A DNA stretch of 64,000 nt from Ophiura sarsii (GCA_035610835.1 CM069449.1:7028542-7092541); one strand, 5' to 3'. Shown: positions 46,207 through 58,390, counted from the first letter of the stretch. Translations and numbers: made by a program. The notes: generated from the sequence alone by a model not told the origin.

Positions 46207-49200
46207 CGAGGGTCATTTAATAAGTTCTACCTCCTACCTCATAACTTTATTATTATATGAGCCACTCTTATCAAATATCACACGATTGTAGCTTGGAACC
46301 TCAGCTACAAATCCACTGTAAATTGATCTGAATACTGGTTGTACTTTTCCGGACATGCAGTGAGAACCAAACCTCGATTTAGTGTGACGGAAACGGATGA
46401 AAAACAGCAAAATATCGCCGAAGTGTTTTTCAATTGGCCTATTGTAAGAGGCAAAACATACCTATCGGTCAATTATAACCGTCCTAAATGTCAGATATCT
46501 CTTTAACAGACTGTAAACAATAAAGTTGACGGATTGGTTTGGAAAAGATATGTCCTCTGATTAGCCAGATCCAGGTCAGGACAACCATTCAGCTTACCCC
46601 TCCCCTAGAGAACCCTGTAAAAGTCATATTTGACTTTCATGATAACTAAGCGATCTTCAATATATCGAACTAAATGGAGGAATTTAAAGTCTGTCAAAGC
46701 GATAATTTTCTATCATTGACTACCTGATTGACTCTTCTGAAGGTTGCACATAAGTAAAACTCATAAAGTGACTATTATGGTAAAGATTTAACATTCGAGG
46801 CATCATTGTGGCCTAGGTTGTAACAACGAAAATTTGACTGATGGCAGTATTCTGGTATGCCAAAGGCATAGCAATACATTTGAGTTGACATTACACTATT
46901 TGCAAGCCTACAAGAGTTAATATTGTTTAAAAGCTAATCTATACATGACAATACTGTAATATATTCATATACCATTAATTCATTTCCATTTTCAGTATTT
47001 CAATCATGCTCTTATATCTAACCATATGGCTCATTCCATGAAGTTGGGGTATTTGTTAAAATAGCAGAATTTGGTACTTCAGGCAGCTTAAACTGTTTAA
47101 CTCTATGTGTATATCAAAAAAAAAATTGTGTCCAAAAACAGTACTAGGTTATGGTATTGAGCCATGAAAAAAAAAATCGACCCTTCCTTGAAGAAAAAAA
47201 TAAATAAAAATGAGGTGGTGTCCAAGACCATTTTTGCTAAAAAACGTGACATGGAAAACACAACAATTAATATGAGTTTTATGTAAGCAAAACTATCATA
47301 GAATTGCTTGGAAATCGATTTGATTAATAAAAGATACATGTATTCATAGTTTACTGACCAAAACACCTCGTCACGCTGGACTGATTTTTCACCCAAGCAA
47401 CATGAAAATTGCTTTTCCGATGCTACGCACGGTGTCCACAAAATATACACGTGTAGCATCGGGAGTTTTCATTGCTGAATGGGGGTAGTTCTCTATCATA
47501 CATTTTTTAATTATTTTCCAAAATTAAGAGCATATTATCAATTGAAAACTATTGCAAATGAGAATAAATTTCATGAAGATCATTCCATATATTCATGAAA
47601 AAGTATACCGTGCCGTGTGCATGGTGTCCTAACCATAAAATGTAGCATCGTGATAAACATCCTATGCAATTTGTGGGAATCCCCCCTGGAGATAAATAAA
47701 ACATTCCATATTTCTTTTTGTAAGGAAAGAGGTCAATAGCTATCAGGTTTGTTTGGAATTTGCCACATGTGGGCTAGTTTTATCAAGGTTTCAGTCGCTG
47801 GTGTCCCGTTGTAGCATCGGGACTTTTATGTAGCATCAAAATGTAAACATTGTATAGTTTTGTGAATGGTAAGTGGGATTGTAATTATTTCTTAATGTTG
47901 CTTGTATGTCTGTATTTATTAATGCATTTTTATTGAAAGGGAAACACTGAATCAGAATTTCTTTTCATGTTATGATATTAATTTTGAGTCACGGACACCA
48001 TAATAATTTGGCGTCCATGTAGCATCGGGCATAGCATGGGCAATATTTTGCATTGGGTATCGTTATAGTTCGTTGAAATTGTATTTTTTTTGTAGAATCA
48101 CATCATTAATATACTTTGAAGTTAATAATGAATTAGTTTTTGCTCTTTTAATGCTAATAATATAGCTTACCAATACGATGCTACATGGACACCATGTCCA
48201 TGTAGCATTTCATAACATTTGCCTAATTAGACTAAAACAATTACCCCATTTGAAATTATCCATCACCCAAAACATTCAAAACATTGCCTACATTTTACTA
48301 CACTTTACAGAAAAAAGGCATATTATGAGAGATGTATATCTAATGAAATATATTAATACACAATGCTACATGGACACCATTTCCATTAGCATTTCACTGA
48401 ATTCACAATAAACATTCCCTTATTTAAGTTTTATTTACTATAAATAAAACAAATAATTGTAAATCATTTAAGTTCTCTATCCTTTGCTATTCTTTTTCAT
48501 GTTAAATGAATAATAAATAAAATACTCCAGCATGATTTTAATATAAATATTTTCCTGCAACACAAAAAGTGCAACATGAATAAATAATCTACTCCAATAT
48601 CAATACACAATGTTCCATGAAGATACTAAGCCATAGGGTTTATTTTGTTTTGCTTTGCAGGTTCTTGACATTAATTCAGAAGACAGTTCTATCGTCCTGG
48701 AATTTATGGAGATGAAGACAAGGAACCCACCATTTTCAAAAACTAGTACCTTTCCAAAGAAATCCATCATGGCAATTAAATTATTTTTTTGCAAACTGAC
48801 TTTTTAAGTGATCAAACTTTTCAATCATCTTTATCAATAATAGAGGATGATTCAATCAGAAACGAGCAAAGAGACTAAGATCACAAAGGGTACTTTAAGA
48901 ACAACACTGCATGAAGTTTGTTTCAGTGGACATCTTAAGTTTCTTTGATCAATGGTGTATTGTTATTGTGTAATTGTAAGAAATGGTGTATGTGTATCAT
49001 AGGTAATTATGTTTTATGCTTCATGGCAGGTTATCTTTTTGTGTAATTTGTAGTTTTACAATCCATGTTATTAATTTTATCGTGTGCTTATAACATAAAA
49101 AGTTAACATCATAGTACATCCTCTCTATTGATCTGAAAAAGATGCACCTGTTCAAGCTGTTCCAAATATTTTAGGGCACGGTGTCCATGTAGCATCGTAA

Positions 49201-50193
49201 TACTTAAGTACACAGAAAAGGTAAATTTTACATGAACAGTGTTTAGATAAATTTCAAGCAAATCACTCTGTGTATCTACTTGATATGATGAACAAGTAGA
49301 CAAACCATTCTCAAATAATTGTAACAGTATGAATAGTCTTATTATTAACAATGTTACAAGACATTGGTCCATGTAGCATCGGTAGTGCATTTTATAACAT
49401 TATACAGGTAAATAATACTTCATATACTTACTTTATGACTATAATGTAATCAATGTGCATGGTTTATAGAGTACTTTACATCAAACAAATATTGATATGT
49501 ACTTTATTTAAATTCATTATACAAATTGCAAAATAAAGAGTCACTTTTCAATGAGTTTTTACATAAAACAGTTAATCTACGATGTCTTGTTCGTTAAGTT
49601 ATGTTCAACCTAGACAAATCTGGTTTCTTTTCACGTATTTGTGGTTCCAAGTAGTTAATTGAGGTATAGAAACTTGGCCCACATCTTAAGCTAATTTATT
49701 AGAAAATGATATGGAAATGGGAAATGGTGTCCATGTAGCATCAGGATTTTTGGAAATGTCATCCAACTGTTGAACATGTGCGGTTATTTTACACCAAATG
49801 TTACATTTAAAAAAAAAGGTTCTACATTGGACTTTGGTAAATGTAGAACCTAAAAAAGAAGAAAGAGTTGGAAAATATCCATTTTGAAAATTTCACTTGG
49901 ATGTCACATAATATGCCCCAACTTCATGGAATGAGCCATATACAATACGAAAAAACACCCGAAAACATGTGTATATTTTTAAGGTAATTTTCTGTGTCCG
50001 TTGTCCAAAATCTCTCTCTGGCTTTGACCGCCGCCGCGCGTCATAACAAACAAAAGTAAAACATATATCAATTATCATTTACTACACATTTGTAGCTATG
50101 ATTCGGAGCTATAATCAGGACAAATGTCATGAGGTTGACATTAACATTAGCGATGTTATGAGGGAGGAGGTAGAACTTATTGAATGACCCTCG
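46207..50193. mobile_element. Mariner-ended element, 4.0 kb, hosting another
   Basis: The left end CGAGGGTCATTTAATAAGTT and the right end (complement CGAGGGTCATTCAATAAGTT) stay inverted for ~42 bp and are bounded by TA (46205-46206, 50194-50195). These ends are of mariner type. Subtracting the nested 2.9 kb element leaves ~1.08 kb, a typical size for a mariner, but no transposase frame is readable. A truncated relative is at 15700-15931. Confidence 0.85.
47027..49938. mobile_element. TA-flanked element with recurring 17-bp motif
   Basis: Ends TGGCTCATTCCATGAAGTTG on the left and the exact complement on the right, bounded by TA (47025-47026, 49939-49940). 2912 bp, AT-rich, nested in the mariner-ended element. 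Inside, GTGTCCATGTAGCATCG or close variants recur about ten times on both strands (see findings). No transposase, polymerase or other domain was recognised; the longest frame (47103-47459, minus) is low-complexity. The TA duplication suggests a Tc1/mariner-like mover, but the length and internal motif are unlike an ordinary mariner. Confidence 0.8.
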
Positions 50194-51600
50194 TACAATA
50201 TTCAACCGATCCTAGCGTGCTATATATACGGTATCTCACATGAAAGAAAATAAATTTCACAATCAACTTTATGATTTAATATTTGTAAGTAGGATACATA
50301 TTGTTAGAGTTACAAGCCCAATTATTACCAATATAGTTACTTTTTATATATTATATACTCGTATGCCGTCTACTGTTTATAACATTTATAAAAATTATAT
50401 ACGGTATATTCCATGCTATAATGATCGATGTTATCGTAGACGTACGTATATTGCTCAAAATGTTTCCACATTCGTGTATAAAACATTTACCTTGAATCAC
50501 ATAACATTACGGTATACATGTAGTACCAATGCATAGGAAATAAAGTTCAATATAATAATTGATATAGATCATTATCATTATGCACTTATCAATTGCATCC
50601 CCGGCCCCGGGGGACCCGGGGATAGCGGGGATTAGGGCCGGGACGTACAAATTGCCCATGTGACGTCCCGGCTACAATCGTGTACGGTCCACATCCCTTA
50701 CAGCTAGGGGGGGGGGGGGGGGGGGGGGGGGGCTGGGGTACCGCGCAATTTTGCAATATTTTGCGAAATCGATCGTGGTTATCACGTGATACGTATCGTG
50801 GAAAAATATTGTACACTGTTTTAACGAAATGCACTGTGGGATTGTGTTACCAGCCTAAAATTATAGAGGTCGCAAACCCGGTCGCAAACTTGCTTATATT
50901 GAGCCTAGCTATAACAAGCTAAAAGTGACATCTCTGAATGTATTACCAACGTGTGAAATTGTTGGACACACTGCCCGACACACTGGTAAAATGGTTTTAC
51001 AACAAGTTTTGCTATCATATTATCAAACTGACCTCAAGTTAAATCACTCTATATCGAGCAATAATATAATTGTTTACGCATTTTAATTGTTTAGACAAAG
51101 TTAAATAAATCAAGGATACATTTATGATAGATAAATAAATAAAAAGAAAACTATAAACGCATGGGCGGCATTTATAATTGATAAAAATTGACATAACAAT
51201 GATGTTACATTAATATACCATCAAGTTTAAAAATAGAAAAATAATGGGAATATTCGGACCCGTGATTTCCGATTGCCAACGACATGGTCAACCTACGCAC
51301 GCCACAGAGATTTACGACTGTAATTGTGATAGTTTTATTATTTAACCATGTCCATTTATTTATAACGAACGGATTTTTATTGTGCCATTTTTGCCAAATG
51401 TGTGTGTTGCTCTCGCACAAAATGTGTTTGTAATTTGATTATAATTCTTATTTTTAAAAGAACGGTAATTTTTTTTGACATTTTCGAGAGAAAAAAATGG
51501 CGTAACCCTGATACGGTAAACGCCAGCAGTGTGGTGTCCGCGTGGGCCAGCATACAGATGATGCTAAGCAAATCCAGCATATAAAACAAAAAGTGCTCCT

Positions 51601-51640
51601 AATGGGACTCGAACCAACAACCTCTCGCACAAAAAAGTGG
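51601..51640 (-). other. tRNA-like 3' half
   Basis: On the minus strand, GGTTGTTGGTTCGAGTCCCA holds a good box B, but no box A was found upstream. Confidence 0.3.
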
Positions 51641-52355
51641 ACTTATTTTATGCTTTTTTTGCAATTCTGGGGTGTGTGGATCGTGTTTTTTTATCAAATT
51701 GGTTAGATATCCGTCCATTTTAGAACATCTGAAATTTAAAGTGCACCCACACACCCGGGAAAGTATGCTGCCAAGGGCATATATTTTGCACGTAAATCCA
51801 ATACAAAAGTTCAGAAAATCGACCAAAATATGACGTCATGACCATTGCTTCGAGACAAAATGGCGCGGTACCCCACCCCCCTACCTTACAGCTTTGAAAT
51901 TCGGGACATTATAGCAACTGCCCTCTGTTGTTCTTTCATCGCCAAAAGGTTCCGCTTTGAGTGGGGGCGTATTTCATGCATGACACATAATCTCCGCCCA
52001 CATAAATATAAACCATAGGTCGCTATTGGTGTTATAAAAATGAGTAAATGACATAAAATTAGAGAATTCCCCATTCGTAGAGCTCGGATCATTCACGCAT
52101 CGGATAGAGAAAATACTGAACCTTAACGCTAAACGTTTTCGTGGAGAATGGCTCATCAGAAGAAAAACAGGAGCCGTTTCATTTTTCCGGTGATTTTTTG
52201 ATAGTCTTTATCAGATTTGTTATACCACGCGTTGAACAATTTGGTATATAGATCGTTAAAATCGGCTCACTAAAACGTCTAATATAGTGACTCCAGTAAT
52301 AGCATTAAATCGATTTTAAATAGTTAGATTATAATCTTGCGCTTCTCTGGCAGTT

Positions 52356-52430
52356 GCCTCGATAGCTCAATCGTTAAGAGCGTTGTGTAATAATACAAAG
52401 GCTGCAGGTTCGAATCCCATGCTTTTTAAA
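52356..52430 (+). tRNA. tRNA-like pseudogene or SINE head
   Basis: Box A TAGCTCAATCG and box B GGTTCGAATCC are present with a good D stem (GCTC/GAGC). The anticodon, T and acceptor stems do not pair well, so it is unlikely to be a working tRNA. Followed by T and A runs. Confidence 0.4.
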
Positions 52431-52971
52431 AAAATAAATGAACTGGCATTTAAATACGTCAACTAAAACAAGTCAAACGGGGGCGTCTTGGAAATAATTC
52501 CTCTCTAAGGGATGTGGGTCCCCGCAGGGCCGGGCACTATTTTGTGTACGTCCCCGCTACAGTCCCGGCCCAAAGTGTACAGTCCCGGCCACCCATTTCC
52601 CAGGACTAAAGTATTCACCCGGCTACAGTCCCAATGTCGCTTATTTCTTTCTGCAACCATAACGGAATGCAATTCTATGTGTTCCCTATGTGTTATTAGG
52701 CTTATTCCGTCAAACGCATCGCATCTCTAGCTTATTTATAGCAGGCGCCCGGGGTGTACATCTGTGTACCTTAGCGTACGTCCCAGCTACACGCCCCGGC
52801 TAGCGGGGGCACAGTTTGTACGTCCGCGTACACCCCCCGCATAGCCGGGCATCATTTTTTGTACACTCGTGTACGGTCCCCGCATGGTCCCCGCCATGCC
52901 CCGGGTCCCCAGGGCCCGGGCTTGCAATTGATAAGTGCATTACTGTATAGTGTGGTTATAGTGTGGTTATA

Positions 52972-53384
52972 ACACTTTCCACGCGGCACGCGTTTGTTTT
53001 TTACACGCGGCATGCGTCTGTAGACGTCATTACAAAATTTCACAAATTGTTTCAAAAATGTCAACATTATATAATTTCATTATCATATTTGGAATCACCA
53101 TGAGAAATGCATTGTCATATTAAGTACAACATGCGTGGGAAGTGTTTCCACGCGGCTATTAGTTTTACCATATAAAAAAACAGAATTTTCAGAAACCTTT
53201 CCCAATTTCTAAAGTCTATATCAAGGATTACTCAACCAAAACTAGGCATGTTTGTACTTATTTCAATGCATTTATCATGGTCATTTCAAATACAGTAATT
53301 ATTAAATCAATAATTTTGACATTTTTGAAACATTCTAAGACATTTTGGAATGTCGTCTGCAGACGCCTGCCGCGTGGAAAGTGT
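52972..53384. mobile_element. TA-flanked MITE with CCACGCGGCA ends
   Basis: 413 bp with ends ACACTTTCCACGCGGCA and the complement TGCCGCGTGGAAAGTGT, bounded by TA. It adjoins the end of the previous element. The right 175 bp recurs at 59458-59632. The array monomer contains a similar word (TTTTCCACGCGGCAGACAAG, 2429-2448). Confidence 0.78.
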
Positions 53385-53399
53385 TAAGTTACTTTAAAT

Positions 53400-53765
53400 T
53401 TTTAAATTCAAACATAAATTCGAAATGTTACTATAAGAGCTATATATATTATTTGACCTCATATCAAACTTCAAGTATTTAAGGCTTAAATGTAACTTAA
53501 ATTCAAAAAATTAAGTTTTGAGATTCTGACACGATTTAATAGCGCGCGTTCAACGCATCAATCAAAACGGGCAAACATTTATAACAATTTACTGAAACGT
53601 TGTACTTCAAAATTTGCTACGGAATGCCCAATATAATCAATTGTCTTCACATTTGTAGATCATCTTAAAAACATTTATAATTTTAGATGACAACAAAAAT
53701 GTATAAGTATCTTCGTCTTTGAGAAATTACAGGTCAAAGTTCAAACGATATCATTACTTTTAAAT
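53400..53765 (-). repeat. Diverged lone monomer of the window-start satellite
   Basis: Read on the minus strand, landmarks follow the array monomer in order: TTTGAACTTTGACCT, then AAATGTGAAGACAATTG (array: AAATGTGGAGACAATTG), then GCGCGC and TCAGAATCTC. The spacing is also similar. Strongly diverged. Confidence 0.6.
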
Positions 53766-54378
53766 GTTAACACTATGAATGAAATTCATACGTAAAGCTT
53801 GGGCCTTGGAACTACTTCACAATCATCAGACATTTTGTGTGAACAGTTTGTGTTAAAGAGGTTCCATTGTAGACTTGTAGTTACAAATCAATATGAACAC
53901 TAATGGTCGCATCTCGCATGTCATAAGGTGGGCATGATTTATAAAGGGTGGCGATGTTACATGTTTCGGAATGATTTCATCATTAAAATCATATAGCATC
54001 ACAACCCCTAGGCCTATACAAATGGTTGATGCATGCATCATTTTAAAGCTGTGAGATGGGGCTATAACAGTGTAAAATCTTATTGAAGTAGGAATTTAAA
54101 TAACAGAGTAACAGCAGTTTCAATCTGAAAAAGTATGGTGGCACTAATTAGCCGATTTTGCCTTAACGAAAGGAATTTCAAACAAAAAAGTGGTATGAAT
54201 TATTAGAGGGTGACAATATCTAATATATAACAAAATACCTTTTTTGTTGTCAATTTTGACCATATAACACAAATTACTAAACCACCTTGTGACATGGGAC
54301 CTAATACGACAGTTATACTAAAATGTTTTAGTAAATAAATAGTTTTAAAAAGGGTCATGAAGATACATGTAAGTAAAC
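53766..54378. other. AT-rich spacer
   Basis: No gene, RNA or element border recognised. Confidence 0.4.
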
Positions 54379-54380
54379 TA

Positions 54381-55048
54381 AACTGCGCCAATAAAGTATC
54401 TAAACACTTACAAATGGTCAGATTTATCGGAACCTGAAATAATAATGCCAAAAAATAATTAATTAATTCGATTCACAGTGATCTTCTGCGCATTTTGACA
54501 CCTCTTTTGTTGCGCTACGATGTTGTTTGGCGGATTTATGGGCACTTGATTGGCTTAAGGTCGAATTCAAAAGTTGCAAAAGCTCCTATTCACCCCAATT
54601 CCGGAAGGGAACTCACACAAGCATCACACACAGACAAAATCAACACCAATTTGTTCTGTTTACTTAACCATGACAATTAATTATTTTTGATTTATGCCTC
54701 CCATCTCGGACCCTTTTGTGTGTTATTGACAATTAATGCTGATGTTCATCGCAATCGATTTATCCAACACGCGACAAACAAATCAATTATAAAAGGCGGG
54801 CAAAAATAATGCTGATCTTATTCGTCAACACTCTTGCTTGAATAGGGGCTTTTGCAACTTTTGAATTCGACCTTAAGCCACTCAAGTGCCCATAAATCCG
54901 CCAAACAACATCGTAGCGCAACACATGAGGTGTCAAAATGCGCAGAAGGTAACTGTGAATCGAATTAATTAATTATTTTTTTGCATACTATTTCAGGTTC
55001 CGATAAATCTGACCATTTGTAAGTGTTTAGATACTTTATTGGCGCAGT
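54381..55048. mobile_element. Foldback MITE with ~210 bp arms
   Basis: AACTGCGCCAATAAAGTATC on the left, mirrored by GATACTTTATTGGCGCAGTT on the right, both bounded by TA. The arms pair almost fully to TTGCAAAAGCTCCTATTC (54576) and its complement (about 54838-54855), leaving a ~240 bp loop. Confidence 0.88.
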
Positions 55049-55131
55049 TTATCTATACAATGTAAAGTGATACAGATGTGATCATAAAAAGGTGAGTTGG
55101 TTAATACAATATTTCGAACTTGCAGTAAAAA

Positions 55132-55260
55132 TGCACTTATCAATTGCATCCCTGGCCCTGGGGATAGCATGGAATAAGGCCGGGTCGTACAAATTGCCGA
55201 TGTGCGTCCCGGGTACAGTCGTGCGTGTATGGTCCCCGCTAAAGTTCCGTCCTGACCAAC
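55132..55260. mobile_element. Lone end of the GC-ended element family
   Basis: Starts ATGCACTTATCAATTGCATC and continues CCGGGTCGTACAAATTGCC, as at 50581. No right end. Confidence 0.75.
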
Positions 55261-55764
55261 ATTGAGCAATTTTCATACTTTGGACATCAATGATATTCAA
55301 TTAAGCAGGATGTTTTGGAAGAACAGGGAGTATTAAAAGGAAAACAAATGGTTTTTATGTCGTCACTTTAAATAGTTTGGTCAGAACAAATTAGCCAAAT
55401 TAACTGAATTTGTATCACAATTTAGCAATCAAAAGGCTTAAAAGACAAAAATTAAACTATGGGTGCTTCCATAAATGAAGGTCTCACTAGCAAAACACCA
55501 CTTCGAATGACTTCATCAGATCATAACCAAGGAAGTATTAGCCTCATGCTCACTTTTAGTATTAAATATTGATTTGATGGAAGAAAAGGTGAACAGATCA
55601 TTTTTTGGGCAACATTTTTACCTCATTGTCAATTTGTAAGATATACATATACAGCCTGTTGGAGGGGTAAAACAGATTATGTAGGTCCATACATGATAAC
55701 AAACTGATTTGACTAGAGATTTGACCCCTCAGAAAGAATAGAAAAAGAAAGAAAGAAAAAAATG
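55261..55764. other. AT-rich spacer
   Basis: No gene recognised. Confidence 0.4.
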
Positions 55765-56225
55765 GTGTCCATTTCTGAATTGTAAAGGATGAACATTCTT
55801 GCACCTCAGCTAGAATAGAAACAAAATCAAACCTGTGCGTCCATTTCTGAATTGTAAAGGATGAACATTCTCACCCCTCAGCTAGAATAGAAAAAGGCAA
55901 ACTTGTGTGCCCATTTCTGAATTGTAAAGAATGAACATTTTCATCCCTCAGCTAAACAGAAACAGGCAAATTTGTGTGTCCATCTGAATTGAAAAGGATG
56001 AAAATGTTCGCGTCTAAGCTAATGCAGAAAAAGGCGAACTTGTGTGTCCCATCCATTTCTGAATTGTAAAGGATCAAAATGTTCACCCCTCAGCTAGAAT
56101 AGAAAAAGGCAAACTTATGTGTCCATTACTTAATTGTAAGGATGAAAATTATCACCGCTCAGCCAGAATAGTATAAGACAAACTTGTGGATCCTTTTCTG
56201 AATTGTAAAAGATGAATATTTTCAA
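55765..56225. repeat. ~70-bp minisatellite
   Basis: About six diverged units, with CCATTTCTGAATTGTAAAGG at 55769, 55841, 55911 and later, each followed by a CCCTCAGCTAGAATAGAAA block. Spacing 69-72. Confidence 0.88.
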
Positions 56226-56752
56226 CAACAAAAAACAATGAGCAAAATATTCAATGACCTGAAACATGTACAGGTCAATTTCATTATTTTATCATTAATC
56301 AGGGTAATCGTCTCTTAATTTTACATGTACAACTGATTAAGATTACATGTACATGTATGTACCATACATATAATTCGCAAGATTTATACAAAGGGTGAAA
56401 TACCCTACCTTTTTTATGTTCACCCTTCAATTCTTTGCTCAAATGTCATTGTTTTACTGCCCAAAACAAAGCGTGAGCATACGTTTTGGCCATTGCCGCC
56501 ATTATAATTGCATGCTTGGATTATTTTGGCTCATGGAGAGATATAAAACAAATGTTTAGCCAATTTGGAACTGATTCAACTATTATAGCTATGCTATGCC
56601 AAGACAACAACTTGTAACTTAACTATCATTCTTGTAGTTGTATGTTGCAGTGAACAGCTTTGTTTGACGGATACTTGCGCTTTATAAGTTTCCATTATTA
56701 CATGATTGCAAATCCAGTCTTGGTACTCTTGGATGAATTGGAAGCTTGGCTC

Positions 56753-56968
56753 TTAACGATTGGATTCTGGTAGTCTCTCCTTTAGACGGGCAATTTCATG
56801 CACAAAACTTGACAAACAATTAGTCATAAATCCAGTACATGTACAATACTTTGGTAATTTGTGGATCTGGGATGCACTGCACATTGATGTCCAATTGTCT
56901 ATCATCCCTAATTGCAATGCCTTACAGCTCCTGATCATACTGCTTCCAATTGGTCATCCCCATTCGAT
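56753..56968 (-). CDS. Possible coding exon remnant
   Basis: On the minus strand a strong acceptor (CTTTGTTTTTGTACAG, ending 56969) precedes a frame that, after one shift near 56935, reads SCKALQLGMIDNW…YCTCTGFMTNCLSSFVHEIA and stops at 56753. The cysteine spacing and the ARLKERLPES end look protein-like. No family was recognised, and the frameshift argues for a pseudogene or a chance frame. Confidence 0.25.
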
Positions 56969-57573
56969 CTGTACAAAAACAAAGAGATGTAATAAAATTA
57001 CTGAGTTTTAATCAAATGAATTAACTGTATAAATACTGCTACATGTACATGTACACCAGGTACATGTACAGTATTTACAAGAAGAGAAACTTTATTTTGG
57101 TATTAACCATAATCCCCCTGAATGCTAAAAATGTTAATCTTAAGACTAAGTCCATCTCCAAGCGCCCGTACCGCCAGTTTTCGTTGACGTAGTCAACCAA
57201 GCCTTTACATATGAGTTAGACGAGGACCGTGGCTTAAAGTTAGTGGATGGGACATGGGATCTAGATGGTCCCTGGATCGAATCCCAGCAGGTTGCCAGGC
57301 TCGGCAATTTAGTTGGTGTTTTTTTTTGAAAATTGTGATCCCGGTCAAAAACCCTAAACCTGGGTTAGGTTATAAGCATAGTTTGGTTCTTCATACACCC
57401 TCTTTTGTTTGGCTTTCCCATATCAACTGTTTCCCCAATATAAACCCTACATTGATTGTACGTCAGTGTCATATTAATTATGCTACGGACACAATTTCAT
57501 ACATAGACAAGTTTGTAATGTTGCATGCATACTTTATAATTTTATACTTCATGTACTTGCAATCTGGTTCAAT
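56969..57573. other. Spacer, includes TACATG repeats
   Basis: A short (TACATG)n stretch lies at 57042-57070. A weak tRNA-like sequence lies near 57220-57297. No gene. Confidence 0.4.

Positions 57574-57615
<42 letters not shown>
57574..57615. repeat. Poly-G tract, 42 bases
   Basis: Uninterrupted run of 42 G, the longest in the window. Confidence 0.95.
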
Positions 57616-57616
<1 letters not shown>

Positions 57617-57647
57617 GTCAAAAAAAATCGCACAGTACATGTACGTA

Positions 57648-58287
57648 CTATATGAAGAGGTATTTTGCAAAAGGGCCTACATCCACTTTGGCTCTTATTG
57701 AGAAAAAGGCAAAAAAACTGTTTCTAAATATTCAAGTTGAGCAATTGAAAAACTGAATGGATTATGAAAGAGGTACACTACATACTAATTGAAATTGAAA
57801 TAAATTTTAAATGTGCTAGTTTTAATTTCTTTTTAAATCATGTTTACATTTTTTGAAAATTTGGATATAGGCCCTTTTGCAACAAAACTCCATCTGTTTG
57901 TACATAAAGAAAAAATACCACACACAAAAAATCATTTATTTTAATCATTTAAAATAAATAAGTTTGATATTGAAATGTATAGGTCACAATCATATGTTTC
58001 AAGGAAATAAAGTCATTTTTTTCAAAAAATACCTACATCTCATTGTAAACAGCCATTGAAGTTGTTGTTTTGTTGCAAAAGGGCCTGTATCACGATTTAA
58101 TTATGGATACAGGCCCTTTTGCAACAAAACAACAATTTCAATGGCTGTTTACAATGAGATGTAGATCTTTTTGAAAAAAATGACTTTGTTTCCTTGAAAC
58201 ATATGATTTTTCCCTATACATTTCTATATCAAACTCATTTTTTGAAAAAAGCCATAGCCCTTTTGCAACAAAGCTCTTCATATGTAC
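57648..58287. repeat. Long hairpin element with GCAAAAGGGCC repeats
   Basis: Arms 57880-58093 and 58107-58287 pair with a ~13-base loop around ACGATTTAATTAT. The closing stem GTTGCAAAAGGGCCTGTATC is perfect. The outer parts (ATATGAAGAG…TTTTGCAAAAGGGC at 57651 and its complement ending about 58283) also match. The word GCAAAAGGGC occurs at least four times, always at arm ends. Non-coding; probably a MITE. Confidence 0.85.
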
Positions 58288-58390
58288 AATTTTGCCTTAT
58301 ATTTGACTATTTGGGCTGAATATGCCCATACACAACCAGTACCCCGCACGCAATCTCGGTATTTTTTCATTTTTTTCCCTATTTTCTTTT

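Larger units (their letters stand above)
50581..52939. mobile_element. TTA-flanked element with GC-rich ends
   Basis: TGCACTTATCAATTGCA on the left and TGCAATTGATAAGTGCA on the right, bounded by TTA (50578-50580, 52940-52942). Behind the ends lie GC-rich blocks (CCCCGG, GTGTACGGTCC, TACAGTCCCGGCC) repeated many times. A 3-bp TTA duplication is usual for PIF/Harbinger elements, but no transposase is seen. The interior is AT-rich and holds tRNA-like sequences. A lone left end occurs at 55132-55260. Confidence 0.75.

Noticed and set aside
47103..47459. 118-codon minus-strand frame
   Set aside because: Phenylalanine/isoleucine-rich output of T-rich DNA, no domain, and it contains two copies of the 17-bp motif halves, so non-coding is simpler.
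57220..57297. tRNA-like sequence with box B GGATCGAATCC
   Set aside because: Box B has a mismatch at a key T, box A is weak, and the stems do not form.
57254..57655. 133-codon frame ending in a polyglycine stretch
   Set aside because: The glycine run is the 42-base poly-G tract; the rest has no recognisable domain.
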